Of a DNA stretch of 64,000 bases, positions 1 through 12,386 are shown one piece after another; the stretch's first letter is position 1; each line of letters starts with the position of its first letter. A model generated the notes under the pieces. The model ran no database searches. It had not been told where the DNA came from and was given only the letters and a program-made list of their open reading frames with translations. This DNA is from Distichodus sexfasciatus (taxonomy: Eukaryota; Chordata; Actinopteri; Characiformes; Distichodontidae). The translations under genes were made by a program, and so were the position numbers. The stretch is from positions 3,271,520-3,335,519 of the forward strand of contig JAVGVS010000025.1 of NCBI GenBank assembly GCA_032718565.1. The letters are read 5' to 3'.

Positions 1-1781
1 CTCTGTAAACCAGTTTGTCCCTGAAGCGTGTGATGTTTGTTTGTGTTCAGCCTAGTGTTTATTGTGTGCTTTCCTGTGTATGAGTGGGTCAGTGTACTCC
101 GGTCTTTACCAGGAAAACAATATTTAATGGCTTTATGCCTTCGTGCTAGCACGAGGGCTGGGGACATTACAGAGACTCAAAGTGCCCTGGGTTTGACCTG
201 TCAGAGTCCCCTGAAAAACATTCAGCCCCTGCTAAGGAAGAAAAGGGCTCTGAAAAGAAGCTTAAATGACACTAAGAACATAAACTAGCTGTAGCATCTA
301 AATTAGATCCGTTATGAGAGTCAGACTGGGGCTTTGTGTGCTTGAAGATGAAGGGAAAGCCTTTCGTGCCACGAAACTTGTGAATAACTGGCAGAATTTC
401 ACACTCGGAATGAGTGAGTTCGTTGTGCTGTGAATCACAGCCTTAAACTGTACTGGCACACAAGCAGTTTGTGAAATATTTGCCTTTACATGTGCCAGGA
501 GGGAGAGGACAGAAAATTTGAACCTGCTATAATTTGCATGTTGTTCGAGGACTCCATCTAAAAGTTATTGCAGAGAATATGCAGAGGCGGCCCTGAACAT
601 TTGCAATGAAAAAATATTTAGCAATAAAGAAATATTGTCATTACAGTGTTGGTTTGGAAGTTGTTTTTTGCTAAATTTTGTTAATGGTATTATCGGGTTT
701 CTACTGAAATTTGCAAACATTTAATGTGGACAGATAAATAAACTGCAAATAAACTGGGTGGGGGGATTGTGATAACTAAATGCCACATGGACTCACAATA
801 AGGCGATTTCAACTTTATTCCAAATTTGCTAACTTTTTGTGTATGTTACAGTGTAAAGAATGTTCTCATGGCAAAAATATTTATATTCAACAAAAGAGGC
901 TCAACTCACCCATGTCACTTCTGTCCAGACTTAACATGACTTTATATATGAATTTATTTATGTTGAGCTGTTGGGTCCAGGTGCCTCATTCTTTATTCAT
1001 TAGATGTCTGTAATGTCATCTTAAGCTTGTTACAAGTTAAAATGGGCCAGTATGGACTAGTTTAATACGGTAACCAATTAAACCCAGCATGTCATCATTT
1101 TAGCCATTGTATTTTTTTAGTAGGAGAGCGATTAGTGCTGAAAATCCTTGTATGTCTCAGTATATCTTGTCGTTCTTGTCTTGTCGTGTTCTGTCGTTGT
1201 AACACTTATTTTGTTTCATCTGTACATTCTGAGTGTATTTGGTATTTGTGTTGATGCCAGCCAGCCAGCTCTCCTCGCGGTCAGTAGCATCAAAGCTTTA
1301 CATATAACCTCCAGGCCCAGGAGGACCGAGGAGTGGCTCAGCATTTAACTGAATTGTCAGATCATTTAATTGTCTTGTAAGTCACGCTGCAACTTACTTT
1401 TCAAACACACCTCATAATAAGAATGCTGCCAGTTATCTTCTGGGCTACATGCCATTCCATTTCTTTATCTCACCAGTCCTTTCTTTTGAAATCCCGTCAT
1501 TCACTGTTAACTTTCCGTCACGGGAACGCGGCTATCTAAGACGTGTATCGATCTTCATTTTTAGTGAATGTGCCGCATTTATTAAGCATTTAGGGAGGAC
1601 ACCGTGATTGGCATTAGTCAGGAATCCAGTTTCCATACAAGACCATTTAAAGAATAATTACTACTGTGCTTTATACATAAGAAGCCTTGAGTAGGCCATC
1701 ACTATTGGCTTTCACATTTTACACCGTAATTACATTAGCATTTTTGGGTGCTGTAGTTCTTTAAGATACAAGTGTTCCCTG
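1..1781. other. Unassigned non-coding sequence
   Basis: No reading frame here looks like a real exon: the short open frames lack splice context and resemble no family I know. The sequence is AT-rich and mostly unique. It could be an intron or upstream flank of the gene whose exons start at 10514, but nothing visible links them. Confidence 0.5.
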
Positions 1782-2582
1782 TAGGACTGCAACAACTAAT
1801 CGATTAAATTTGATTATTAAGATAGTTGGCAACTAATTTAGTAATCATTTAGTTGGGTCTACGTTATTATACACATACGTACAGTACATTGGTTACCCAG
1901 TAAGCTAACCACAGCCGCAGTAGCAGTAAAGCACCATTAAGCTGAAAACCGAATGCCATAAAAGAAGAATAAGAAGGAGATGAGAACCAGTGTCGTGCCT
2001 TGCTGTCACAAAAACTGAAGTAACTGCATAGAAACTCATGAACAACATTTTTACAATGTAAACACATGCGCTGTTTGTTAGCGAGCATGGCTGTCTCAGG
2101 GAAGTCATTCACTACAGTCACTAAAGTTCTAAAGTTCAGTCAAATCTTCCCATTTATTACAGACAAAACTCATTTTTAGCTGATAAATAACAAAAACAAC
2201 CAGCATTCTACTCACAATACATCCATTTACTCAATATTTTCAGTGATTATTGTCCACCGCGTTATTGTGACGCGACTCTCATGTGGAACGTCATCTTGCA
2301 TAAAAATATAGTTCTCTCCCAGAAATGAGTCGAAAATGAGTCTAAATTGGCTAAAAATCGCCAAAACTTCAATATTTCTTCACTTTCAATTAATAAGAAA
2401 ATAATTTTCCCATTTTATTATGTTGGAGAGTAAAAAATAAATAAAGAGAAATAGAAACTGACGGTTTGGTTTATTTAAAAAGTACTGAAAAGATTTTTTA
2501 AAAATCCAATTAATAATCGATTAATCGGAAAGACAATTGGCAGATTAATCAAATAACAAAATAATCGTTAGTTGCAGCTCTA
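1782..2582. mobile_element. hAT-type MITE, 801 bp, with target-site duplication
   Basis: The ends are inverted copies of each other: the left end begins taggactgcaacaactaatc and the right end finishes gttagttgcagctcta. Inside both ends lie AT-rich blocks around an attaatcgatta core. Flanking it are gttccctg (1774-1781) and gttcccta (2583-2590), a 7 of 8 match that fits the 8-bp duplication made by hAT transposases. The longest internal frame (84 residues) does not look like transposase, so this is a non-autonomous element. Confidence 0.85.
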
Positions 2583-3115
2583 GTTCCCTATGACAGTGTC
2601 CTGCTTTGACAGCTACACTACTCTCCCCTTTGGCTTTCATTCATTCTCAGCCACATTAGCATTTTGGTGTGCAGTATTTGTCTTTAAACTACTGCTCTCC
2701 ACTTACAGAGCAGAGCCTAAGCCTGGGAACCCACTTCACTGTACACTTTTGTCTTTTTCTTAATGTAACACACCTGTTCCTTTAAAGGGCTTGATTGTTA
2801 CCAGATGAGCTCGATAAGCGGGGCGGGGAACACAGATGCCCGTAAAGCTTTTCCGCTGGAACCTACAAGGGCCCCACGTCTACAGGGTCTGGCTCTAGAA
2901 CTGTAATGCTCTACATTAGAGTGGCTGTTATTCATCAAAAAATATATTCAGTTTTTTAAAACAGGGTATAAGTGTTTTTATTGATTATTATTAACTACGA
3001 GAATGTACTAATATAACATTCACAGTCTATGGAGTAATTGAAATGATGGCAATTTTTGTTGGCAAGAATGATATTTCATAGACCTCAGATCACTCAGAAC
3101 ACGTTTTACAACATG

Positions 3116-3375
3116 TGCCGGAGCATTTTTAGCTTTATACACCTTTAAGTTTCAGTACTGAACTGAGTCAAGGGTTGGAATGTCATGAAGAAAGTGAAAG
3201 GTGGAGCAAAGTTAAACGTCTTTGTGTAAATATTGTTCAAATATGTGTCTATGCAAGAATATATAAACCATGTTTATAAATGTCACCCTCTCAAACTTGC
3301 ACACACTGCAGTAAATATACTGTAGAAGCAGAATGCCTAGTTGCTGTGGTCACACTTAGTCACACACATACACTC
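3116..3375 (+). repeat. Dispersed repeat, copy 1 (second copy near 5543-6085)
   Basis: It shares ordered blocks with the sequence at 5543-5695 and 6040-6085: a stretch starting near 'tatacacct', then 'actgaactga', 'ggttgga', 'gtcat.agaaagtgaaa', 'catataaacca', and finally 'tagaagc.gaatgcct' before a CA-rich end. I do not recognise the family. The two copies are clearly related but diverged. Confidence 0.6.
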
Positions 3376-3713
3376 ACACACACATTATGGCACCTTCCAT
3401 CCTAAACTGTTTAGCAGATGGCTTAGCTAAAACTCATTTTGGTTTCTGACGCACAAGTTTGCATCCAGATTCTGCATTTAACAGAAAAGACATGACACTC
3501 AGTCTTTGAGTATGTACTTGAGTATTATTGCCAGCATAGTGCTGAATTGGATATAAAAACAATATGAATGTGATAAATAAAATTAACATTTTGGAATCTT
3601 CAGTTAATGCCATACTGTAAAGAGAGTTTTCTGAATGTGGTGTGTGTGTGAGAGTGTAAGTGGCAAACAAGGAATGACCCTTGACCATTTCCACATCAAT
3701 AACTCCCTCTGTC

Positions 3714-3742
<29 letters not shown>
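3714..3742. repeat. (CA)n microsatellite
   Basis: Uninterrupted CA dinucleotide run of about 14 units. Confidence 0.95.
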
Positions 3743-3744
<2 letters not shown>

Positions 3745-4372
3745 CTGTCCCTGTTGAATTTAATCCACACTCGTCATCACTGGCCCTAATATTCCACCCT
3801 CTCAGATTAGACAAGTCACTCTGAAAATCCATCGTGCCATGCACTGACACTGACACTACCTTACAACCAAAACACACACACACAGCTGGGCTTTACTGAA
3901 CTCATGGTACTTTGTTTCTCCAGGCCGTCTAGTTATCATACAAACATGAAGTAAACCATCTTCAGTTCAGTTAGCAGTCTGCCATGGTACAGAATATGAA
4001 GTGTGTCTAGTTATTTCTCCACCAAAAGCCGTATTTATTTAGACTGCTTAGATAATGAAATAAATGCAGAAATATCAAAGCAGAAACTTTCAGTTAAGAA
4101 TGTTAAATGTTATTCCATTAAGGAAACTTGCATAATATTCGAACTTATAAATATTTTCTTTACATTGTTCAGATCTTTATTATATTTCAACTGTATGTTT
4201 ATTCTGTGCATTAATTATGACAATACATAAGGGTAAGTTTGTGAGTACACACAAGTTTCTAAGAATGGTTTTAGGAGAGAATGTTGAGACTTGTAGAGGG
4301 GAACAGAACTCAGAACCTGAACTGAACTGTCATAAAATGTACATTCAAGACAAGGGATGGGTAAATTTGTAT

Positions 4373-4373
<1 letters not shown>

Positions 4374-4416
<43 letters not shown>

Positions 4417-4450
4417 TATTATTATTAGTAGTAGTAGTAGTAGTAGTAGT
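4374..4450. repeat. Compound trinucleotide microsatellite (AAT)n-(ATT)n-(AGT)n
   Basis: About 14 AAT/TAA units turn into a few ATT units and then about nine TAG units. The AAT and ATT parts are complementary, so the junction could fold into a hairpin. Any open frame across it encodes only low-complexity Ile/Ser or Asn/Tyr tracts and is not a gene. Confidence 0.95.
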
Positions 4451-4896
4451 GTTGTGTTGTTGTTGGGTACCAAACCATGATGTGCTTCTGATATACGCCC
4501 CCGTTACACTTATATGCATCAGAACTAACAAGTCGATCATAATGTAGATGGTTTATCTCAAAGCTGATGGGGCACATCGCACAGAAAGTTGCACCACACG
4601 TCAGCAGGTTATCTGGGGCAAGCTAATGTAATTGTGCTTGTTGTGAGGAGGAATAAGCAAATGAGTGGCACTTGTCTGGGTTGACCATGCAAATGTTGCC
4701 AATGTGGATGATATACACCTACATCCACATTCTTTGCATCCTTTTAGATGCACCAGTCCAATACAGTCACGCAAAACGAGGTCCTGTTCATATTTGCTTT
4801 CTTTTTATTTTGTTATACTAGCCTGGAGGTGTGCTCTTCATAAAGCAAACAAGTCAATTCTGAAGATGTGAATAAGAGGGTGTGGGTGCTGTGTTG

Positions 4897-5345
4897 GTGA
4901 CCATAAGATCACCAAAAAGACCAGCGTTGGACCCCTTAACAAAGTCCCCAGGTTGCTCCAGGGAGGCTGTCCCAGTAATTAAGCATTGGAAATCACTCTG
5001 GATAAGAGCTAGGACTGGACAATTAATTGAAAAATAATTGACACTGATATTTGGAATCTCTCAACATAATCCTGCCCATGACAATTATTTCAAATATTTA
5101 TTGAAATTCTGTCACTTAAAAAAAAAATGTGTCACAAAGATATGCACTCTTTCATTAGAATAAATATCCAGCTTTAATAGTTGAGCATATTTGCTGCACA
5201 AACCTTGTCTGGGAATTATAAGGACAAAAAATGAAAAAGAATTGTTTGTTTATCGTAATTGAGGTAAGATGCTTATTGTGATATTGATTTGAGGTCATAT
5301 TGCCCAGACCTAATAAGAGTATCTGCTTGATGGCATAAATGGCAT
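4897..5345 (+). mobile_element. SINE-C (tRNA-derived), split by a MITE
   Basis: The 5' part (4897-5009) carries 'gttgctccaggg', 'ctgtcccagtaatta' and 'ctctggataagagc', which also occur in the other SINE-C copies or are familiar from teleost SINE tails. The tail resumes at 5313 with 'ataagagtatctgcttga' and 'ggcataaatg'. The MITE at 5010-5312 sits exactly in this tail, so the SINE is older. Confidence 0.7.
5010..5312. mobile_element. hAT-type MITE of the 'GGGCTGGGCAAT' family
   Basis: Starts taggactggacaattaatt and ends catattgcccagaccta, so the termini are inverted copies. The flanking 8 bases are ataagagc (5002-5009) and ataagagt (5313-5320), a 7 of 8 target-site duplication. The same family recurs at 27317, 29512, 31798, 37565 and 38747. 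Confidence 0.8.
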
Positions 5346-5542
5346 ATCAGTGGAATCTTTAGGATGAGCTCTTGATCATGAACATGGCCAAATGATTTGC
5401 TCATATATGTTGTTTTACAAGCCCATCCTCTCATCCTGCAGCCTTTACCAACCACTTAACATCAAATTGAGGACTTCAGCTATGAGGATGCTATGTAAAG
5501 TGTATAGAGTAGATCATATGCCACTGAGTCAACAAATTTTGC

Positions 5543-6013
5543 ATCGTGTGCGGGGGATTTCCTGCTTTATACACCTGTAGGTTTCAGCACTGAACTGAAT
5601 CTATGGTTGGAGTGTCATAAGAAAGTGAAAAGGGAAATGTCTGTGTGTAAACCTGGTTAAAATGTATCACTGTGGTAGAACATATAAACCAAGTGTGTTA
5701 CTGTCTGAAACTCTAAGAGTGTGTATATGTGTGTGTGTGTGTGTGCACCATGTTTTAATGCGTTGTGGGGACCTTTTTGGGCTTTTTTCTCCCCTAAAAT
5801 CACCTTTATGCATTTTTTATGGCTTTGTGGGGATATTTGGTCCCCATGAGGAAAAATGACTTTATAGAAAATGTGCTTGTTTTATCTTTTAACTAAAAGT
5901 GGTAAATGATGTGCATTTGGTTCCTGAGGTTAGGGTTAGGATCAACTGTAGAATTGTATACTTCTAGTCATTAGGGGAGTCTATTAAAATGTCCCCACAA
6001 AGATAGTTGTACA

Positions 6014-6049
<36 letters not shown>

Positions 6050-6085
6050 AGCTGAATGCCTGTGGTCACAGCCACTCACACCCGT
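5543..6085 (+). repeat. Dispersed repeat, copy 2, enlarged by an insertion
   Basis: The outer parts match 3116-3375. Between them lies about 300 bp bounded by TG runs (5719-5745 and 6018-6046) that contains 'gttgtggggacctttttggg' and, near its right end, 'aatgtccccacaaag'. These ends are inverted relative to each other. A related fragment ('gaatgtccccaaaag') is at about 10319-10395. Confidence 0.5.
6018..6046. repeat. (GT)n microsatellite
   Basis: About 14 GT units at the right border of the insert described at 5543-6085. Confidence 0.9.
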
Positions 6086-7086
6086 TACTATATTTTTGGG
6101 GACGTTATATAGACATAATGATTACTGTAGCGTATAAGCCTATGTCTGCCCCTAAACTTAAGAGCCTTATTAACTTTTATAACTTTTCTAGTCTTTTAGT
6201 TTTATTATATTTAAGCAGTTTGGATAATGAATGAATAAATATTTGTTGTTTGTCCCCAAAATAAGTTAAGATCAGAACTACAGGTTGTAGGTTTTTCTGT
6301 TTGCATATGGGCACACACTGAATTGCTTCTGCATGGGAAGTGGGACTGCAGATAAAGTTGGTTTATTGTTCAACATTCGCGCTAATTTCTACATATTGAT
6401 ATGACAATGATCAAAACAAGCAACGCAACACACTACAACCCCAAAATCAAATCATGTGATGATACTGTTTAATTTCCTTAACACCACCAGCTCTTGCTCT
6501 CAATCTCTGTGTTCCTGATTGTTTTAGCACCACAGGATTAGGGACTGTCACAAAATTACACGACTGTGTTTAAAAAAATAATTTTTGAGATGTTATTTTA
6601 ATAATTAATAATTTGACGTATACATATGTGTGTATAATTATTACATTGTTTTACAAAACAGTATTTAAGACTTTCCTTAAGCATAACAGAATAATCTCGG
6701 CCTCTTCCTCACAGAGAAATACACAACTTATTAATTAAAAACTGCTATCGGATTGGTACTCAGGATTGGCCAATACCCAAAGCCCATATATTGGCATCAG
6801 TACCGAACTGATACGGTTGGATCGGTGCAGTGCATCCCTACTCTTAACACCATCGGAGAGCGTTTTTTTCTAGAGGTTGAAAGAGAGAGTGTTGAACTGA
6901 AATGTTGAACTAGAGGGTGGCAGATGTTTGAACGAGCTTTCAATCACAACATTAACATGCCAGTACATCAGATTATGCAGCTGCGTGCCAGCGTGCCACA
7001 CTAATCTCCATCAGTTATGCAATATACCGGTACTTGGGGATATATGTGTCAACAAATGCACCACTGGCACCACTGAAAGCTGCCTT

Positions 7087-7089
<3 letters not shown>

Positions 7090-7119
<30 letters not shown>
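7090..7119. repeat. (AC)n microsatellite
   Basis: About 15 AC units followed by CT-rich sequence. Confidence 0.95.
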
Positions 7120-7122
<3 letters not shown>

Positions 7123-8379
7123 CACACTCTCTCGCTCTGACCTTGTGTGGAATGTTCTTCACGGTGGGGAAACCTTACACTCTGCCAGCGTCCTCCATAA
7201 CACTGCAGTCACTCTCCAGAGTCTGCGTATAAAATACAGACACTGTAGACATGTGGAAATTTGAAGGGCATTCAGACTGTTGGCATCACTGTGATGCTCT
7301 AAAAGATGGCACATTATAACTGTGTCCTCATTTCACACTAATTTACTTAGAATATATGGTTATTGAAATTATCTTTAAAACTAAGGCCACCTTATGAAAT
7401 AATCGTGTGGATTACACAACATTTGTAACAGATAAAAACGTTTAGTGTTCGGTAGGTAGTATAAGGTGAAATAAGGATATTACCCAAACTGAAGATTTAA
7501 ATAAATGTCATTTTGTCTGTCCAGAGAGGTGCCATGTGCAAATTGTTTTGATCCCTACTTTGTATGTGTTCAGAGGTACTCTGTTAAAGGGTGGTTTCTT
7601 GTTGGTATTTTTGTAAACTTTGCCAAGGTTAATGTTAACGCATTGAATTTAATTAGTAACATTTTTTGTCACAATGCAAAGGAGAGGTTGTAGTTTAACT
7701 GCAGATGAACTCAGAAAAACAAGTTAGTAGAGGTGGGCTATATGACTTCAAATGAATTTAACAATACCAATAATAACAGATTATTTCTTTATTATGCATT
7801 TTTAAAACATTGGACTGGGTGGAGATGCACGACTGATCACCAGATGAGATGAACCATAATAAAAGTTACTAACAGGAGCCAGATTAAAGATTAAAGTCTA
7901 AAAATGTTTAATTCTAAATCACTCGACCCTACTATTCAGTAGTTAAAAGGAACAACGCTTAATTACTCCAATTTCAGGATTAAGGATGATCAGACTCAAC
8001 CATCCAGTCCATCCATACCAGCATTCTGTCATTGTTCTCATTAATTTAAGGTTAATAGTCAGGCCAGAAATCTGCCCAACAGCAAATCAAAGCAGAATTC
8101 TTAAGTGTTCTTAAGCCTTAAATTGCATAGGCCTTTAGTTTCCAGTAAACGCTGTAGTGCAATAAGTGCTGACAAGTAGGATAATGACGAGCATAATTTT
8201 GGAGTTTTGGGCGCAGTAGCCCTGAAATGGAGAAATTACAGCAAGCTTGCATGGCTTCTGTCTCTAGAACACTGTCCTGGAAATTTGGTAAAGTGTTGCT
8301 CTGGTTAGGAACATCTGCTAAATGGCACAAATGTAAATGTTAACAGGCTTAATTAACAGACTCATGTATGTGTATGAGC

Positions 8380-8528
8380 GCACGCACGCACACACACACA
8401 CACACACTCTGCAGTCCTGGCTGAAGATGCTATTGTCTTCCCATCTGGGGACTGTTCCCCAGGAAACAGGCACTCTTGTGGTGGCAGAGTATTTGCTTGT
8501 CTTTGTGTGTGTGTGTGTGTGTGTGTGT
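8380..8528. repeat. Opposed (CA)n and (TG)n microsatellites
   Basis: A CA run at 8380-8407 and a TG run at 8504-8528 are about 97 bp apart. Because the runs are complementary, the segment between them could form a hairpin. Confidence 0.85.
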
Positions 8529-10513
8529 TCCATTCTTAACCTGAAAGGAAGGTCAAGTCTTTGCAGCTGAGTGAATCATCTAGGAATTCAGCCATTTTTA
8601 GGGCTCAGTGAGTTTGAGCGAACCTCGTTGACTCTGGAGGTGGAATTTATTACCATGATTGTTGGATAAAACCCTGCGTTTCCTGTTTTGTACCGAAGGT
8701 TTATGTCCGTTTTCTTCAGCACTGTTGTGTCTTTCTCCTTTACCCATTGAGCTGTTACTTGAGCAGTCAGCGCAGGCCAGAGGGCTCCATAGATTTTAAG
8801 TTGAACGTTGACCTTGAACCCTTGCTTCTTTATCATGTCATCCACAACTCCGTCTGTGTCGACTGCAGTGAGAGAGTAAGAGAGAGAGAAACCCTGCTCA
8901 GGATATAAGCTCATATCTCTTTTGGAGCTCTTAGGAAATTGTTGTTTGGCTGATCACTTCATTAAAGTACTTTTAAGTAAAACTCGCACTATGGAATATG
9001 GAATTACTGTGTCTTTTCTGTGATGTGATGATGTTAAAATGATATATTGTTCAGCCCTAATCTACGACAGTTTTCTAGCTGAGGGCTCAGGCGGGTTGTA
9101 GCTGCTGTTCGTCGGGTTTGGAAATGCTGTAAGCCCCAGGTTGGGGTTGTAAGCCGTTATTTCTATGGATGGTTTGACGCACTTGGACTATTTTTGAGAC
9201 CGGAGCAGACATTCTTTTCGGCCCCGATTTGCCTGTATTGCTTCACTCCTTCTCTACATGCAAAAGGAAGGATCCAGTTATCTCTTATTCAGTCTCTCTC
9301 CCACTCTCCTTCCCTTTCAGACCTTCTGTCTCTCTTTCTCTCTTTCCTTCTCACGTTCACTTTGGTTGTTTGCTCAGCACGAGGGTGAAGAGAGGTGTGT
9401 GTGCGTGTGTGAGTTTCACTGTGTGTACGTGCACTTGAGAACAGATGGCAGCTGGTTGGCCTGGCTGAGGAAAGGTAATTACTGTTCAAGTGGGCTGCTT
9501 AACTCTTTAGAGTTGTCTCTTGTTTTTTTACTCTACTATACTTTTTTCCCTTTTCTTTTCTCCCTCTCACACTCCTTCGTATCTCTCTGAAGGTGTTTTT
9601 GCAGTTGAAATACATTTTTTGGCTCATGTACAGAAACGCATGATCATGCCACGTCATCTGACCAATTTTACATCAAAGTTTTAACAGATGTCATACATTT
9701 GCAAATTCGTTTTTGGCTCTTGCCATTGAACAGATCAGTTAGGAAAGTAGCTCATGAAAAGATGCCCTTCTGTAAGCAAATTTGAATGTGATTGATTTTT
9801 ATCTGGCAATAAACACTTGCATTGTCAAATAGTTTTTGGAGTCTGACGTACTCTTCTCAGGGGATTTTTGGTCCCAACAAGAAACGAGAGTTTTGCCTGA
9901 AAACGCACCTAAAAAGTTCTATGAAAATGTTGTTCATTTATATCACATGACCTCGAAGTTAAAAACATCTGATGGATGGTTTCCTGGTGGTTTCCTAAAG
10001 TGTAAGCCATTTGTCATGTTGCGATATTAGTGACTGCTGTGTTTTTCCATGCGGTTGAGTTGAAAAACAGATGGAAGGTGGTGCTGTGTGGATGTTTCTG
10101 GCCTTCTGGTAGGAGGAGTGACTTTACTCCTCCTCTGACTTGGTGTGTGTGTTTCTCTCCTAGACTAATTTTGGAGACAAATTTCAGAGTCTACACCTGC
10201 AGACCAGGCCCCGGGGACAGATCTGCCTTTGGGGTTGAAGAGTGGTGCCGCCCATTCAGTTTTTTTCTGATGTGTTTTGTTTTAAAACAAATGTAAGAAA
10301 TCAAAAAAAGCAGAAAAGTTTTCATTCCTGAGGTTATGGTTAGGGTTATTTAGATACAGAGATGTTTATGGAACTATGGAATGTCCCCAAAAGTATAGTG
10401 AAGTAACTGTGTTTGTGCGTGGAGCGGTGTTGGCGTCAGCGTTCAGACTCAGCTAGGATCCTAGCACTCAACTCGGATGTGGCTCATGTGACCTGAATGC
10501 TTTCCAAATGCAG

Positions 10514-10613
10514 ATTTCCTACCACGGCAGTGAAGAAGGTGGGGAGAGCGAAGATTCCGAAGAGGAGAACCAAGAACTTGCACAGATCGACAGAGGTGTG
10601 TGTGAGTGCCTGT

Positions 10614-10644
<31 letters not shown>

Positions 10645-12354
10645 GCATTTTACATGGTTACATGTCTTCACCGATCAGCCATAACATTATAACCTCTGGC
10701 AGGTGAAGTTTATAAAATTGACACTAGGGATGCACGATATGGGAATTATCAGCCTATGCCGATGTCTGATATTTTTCACGATTATGTCTGCCGATGCTGA
10801 AACCAATAAATGAGGAAGGCAGAGTCGAGCGCAAAACGAGATTTTTCTTGCGAATTTTCACTGCATGCTCAGAACTTTGGTCCAAAATAACACCATACGT
10901 TTTATGACAGAAAGCGTGGGCCGTAGATGATCCCACCTCAGACTTTGGACATGGCTGGCTACCTTTCCACCGTGCAGTAAACACATCATTAAATATCGGC
11001 TGGAAATATCAGGCAAATCTAAGTGTCGGTCCGATGTCCGACTTAAAAATAAGCAATAATCAACTGATTCCAATATGATTCTGATATTTTTGTGCATCGC
11101 TAATCAACATCTGGGACCAGAACTGGTGCGTAGCTGACTACAAGAAGCCACACTACTAACTAAACAAGTAGTGAAACTGCTTAAAAATGTTACCTCTTTC
11201 TGGCCACTTTCTATTTCCCATAACCAAGCCTCAGCTCGTGTAGTTTTCCTCCCCAAACCGCTCGACTGCTAAACTTGCTGTAAATTAACCTTGCTCTGAC
11301 CCCGGCTGTAATGCTACACTTTGTGTCGACTCGATCACTACCGCATTACGTCACCTTATTCTCAAGAGTAACCGGGCACCGAAAGCGTCTGTAAACTGAG
11401 CTCCCCCTCCCCCCCTCCCCAATTCTCGTCCTCGCCCCACAGAGCGCCGTCGGAACTGCGTCCTGACACCCCTGGCCACCAGCCAGCAGCACAACCAGGG
11501 CCTGCTGTCCCCGGCCCACCTGCGCCGCCTGCGGCTGATCCTGGAGCCTGCCCTGGACCGCCACAGCTCCGAGGAGGAGCTGGAGCGCATCGCGGGTGCC
11601 ACGGGTGCCGACGGGGGCCGCAGGTGGCCCCGGCACGCCGAGCTCAGCAGCGCCTCCAGCGACGAGGAGGTGAAGGACCTGTGTGAACTGAGCACTGCCG
11701 CCACCACCACCACCGCCGCCCGCCTCAGCGCCGCCTCGCCCGTCCCTGTGCTGTTCAGCTCGTCCCCTCCGCGAGGCCTCAGACCCACCCACGCTGCTGG
11801 GCGGCTCCACGCCAAACCCGTCATCCTCAGCCACTTCGAGCAGCCGTCCAAACCCTACTGGAGACACCGTCCGAGTTACGGCGGAGAAGCAGGACGACCA
11901 AGTCTGGACCTGGAGAAGATGCAGCAGGTCGGGATGCAGGTTTCTTTTCCGTGTTTTGAGAGTGGAGGGTTGTGGGTAAATTGTGTGGTGTTGCCTGAGT
12001 TTACTACAGGGAAATATAATGCTATACAGAAGGGTGGCTGTTATGAATATTATTGATTATGTTAAATTGCGTACTTTAGAATTCAATATTATTAAACATC
12101 TACGTAATTAAGTTTGGAGATGTAATCCTAATTATGATTTTTATTTTTGATGTGCTTATATTAGTACTGACTAGGGGTGGGGAGGGGGCGGGATCGAGTC
12201 TTAGATGCATTGCAATGCAGGATTTGGACAATTATTAATCAATTCAGAAAGGTCAAACATTGATTTTCTGAATTTGAATTGGTCAGTGTTCATGGAAAGC
12301 AAAAGGCGGAAAGCGTACCCTCTGACTTGGTTCAGTAGTCTGATTTGAAAGGGC

Positions 12355-12386
<32 letters not shown>

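Larger units (their letters stand above)
6086..10513. other. Unassigned sequence with repeat fragments and microsatellites
   Basis: No exon recognised. Fragments seen: a possible MITE remnant near 6740-6842 ending 'cggtgcagtgcatccct'; the end of a 'GGGCTGGGCAAT' MITE near 7731 and another near 9040-9060 ('gttcagccctaa'); and part of the 'tggggac...gtcccca' repeat at 10319-10395. A - strand frame of 108 codons at 8588-8914 has no recognisable domain and no convincing splice context, so I do not call it a gene. Confidence 0.5.

Noticed and set aside
3434..3883. 149-codon - strand open frame
   Set aside because: It runs through a CA microsatellite (poly Cys-Val) and has no domain or splice context.
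4376..4480. Poly-Ile/Ser and poly-Asn/Tyr frames
   Set aside because: Artefacts of the AAT/TAG microsatellite.
8588..8914. 108-codon - strand open frame
   Set aside because: The composition is protein-like, but I recognise no family and see no convincing exon borders.
11346..11867. Long - strand frames (166-173 codons)
   Set aside because: They are shadows of the GC-rich + strand exon 11443-11927, which joins in phase to its neighbours.
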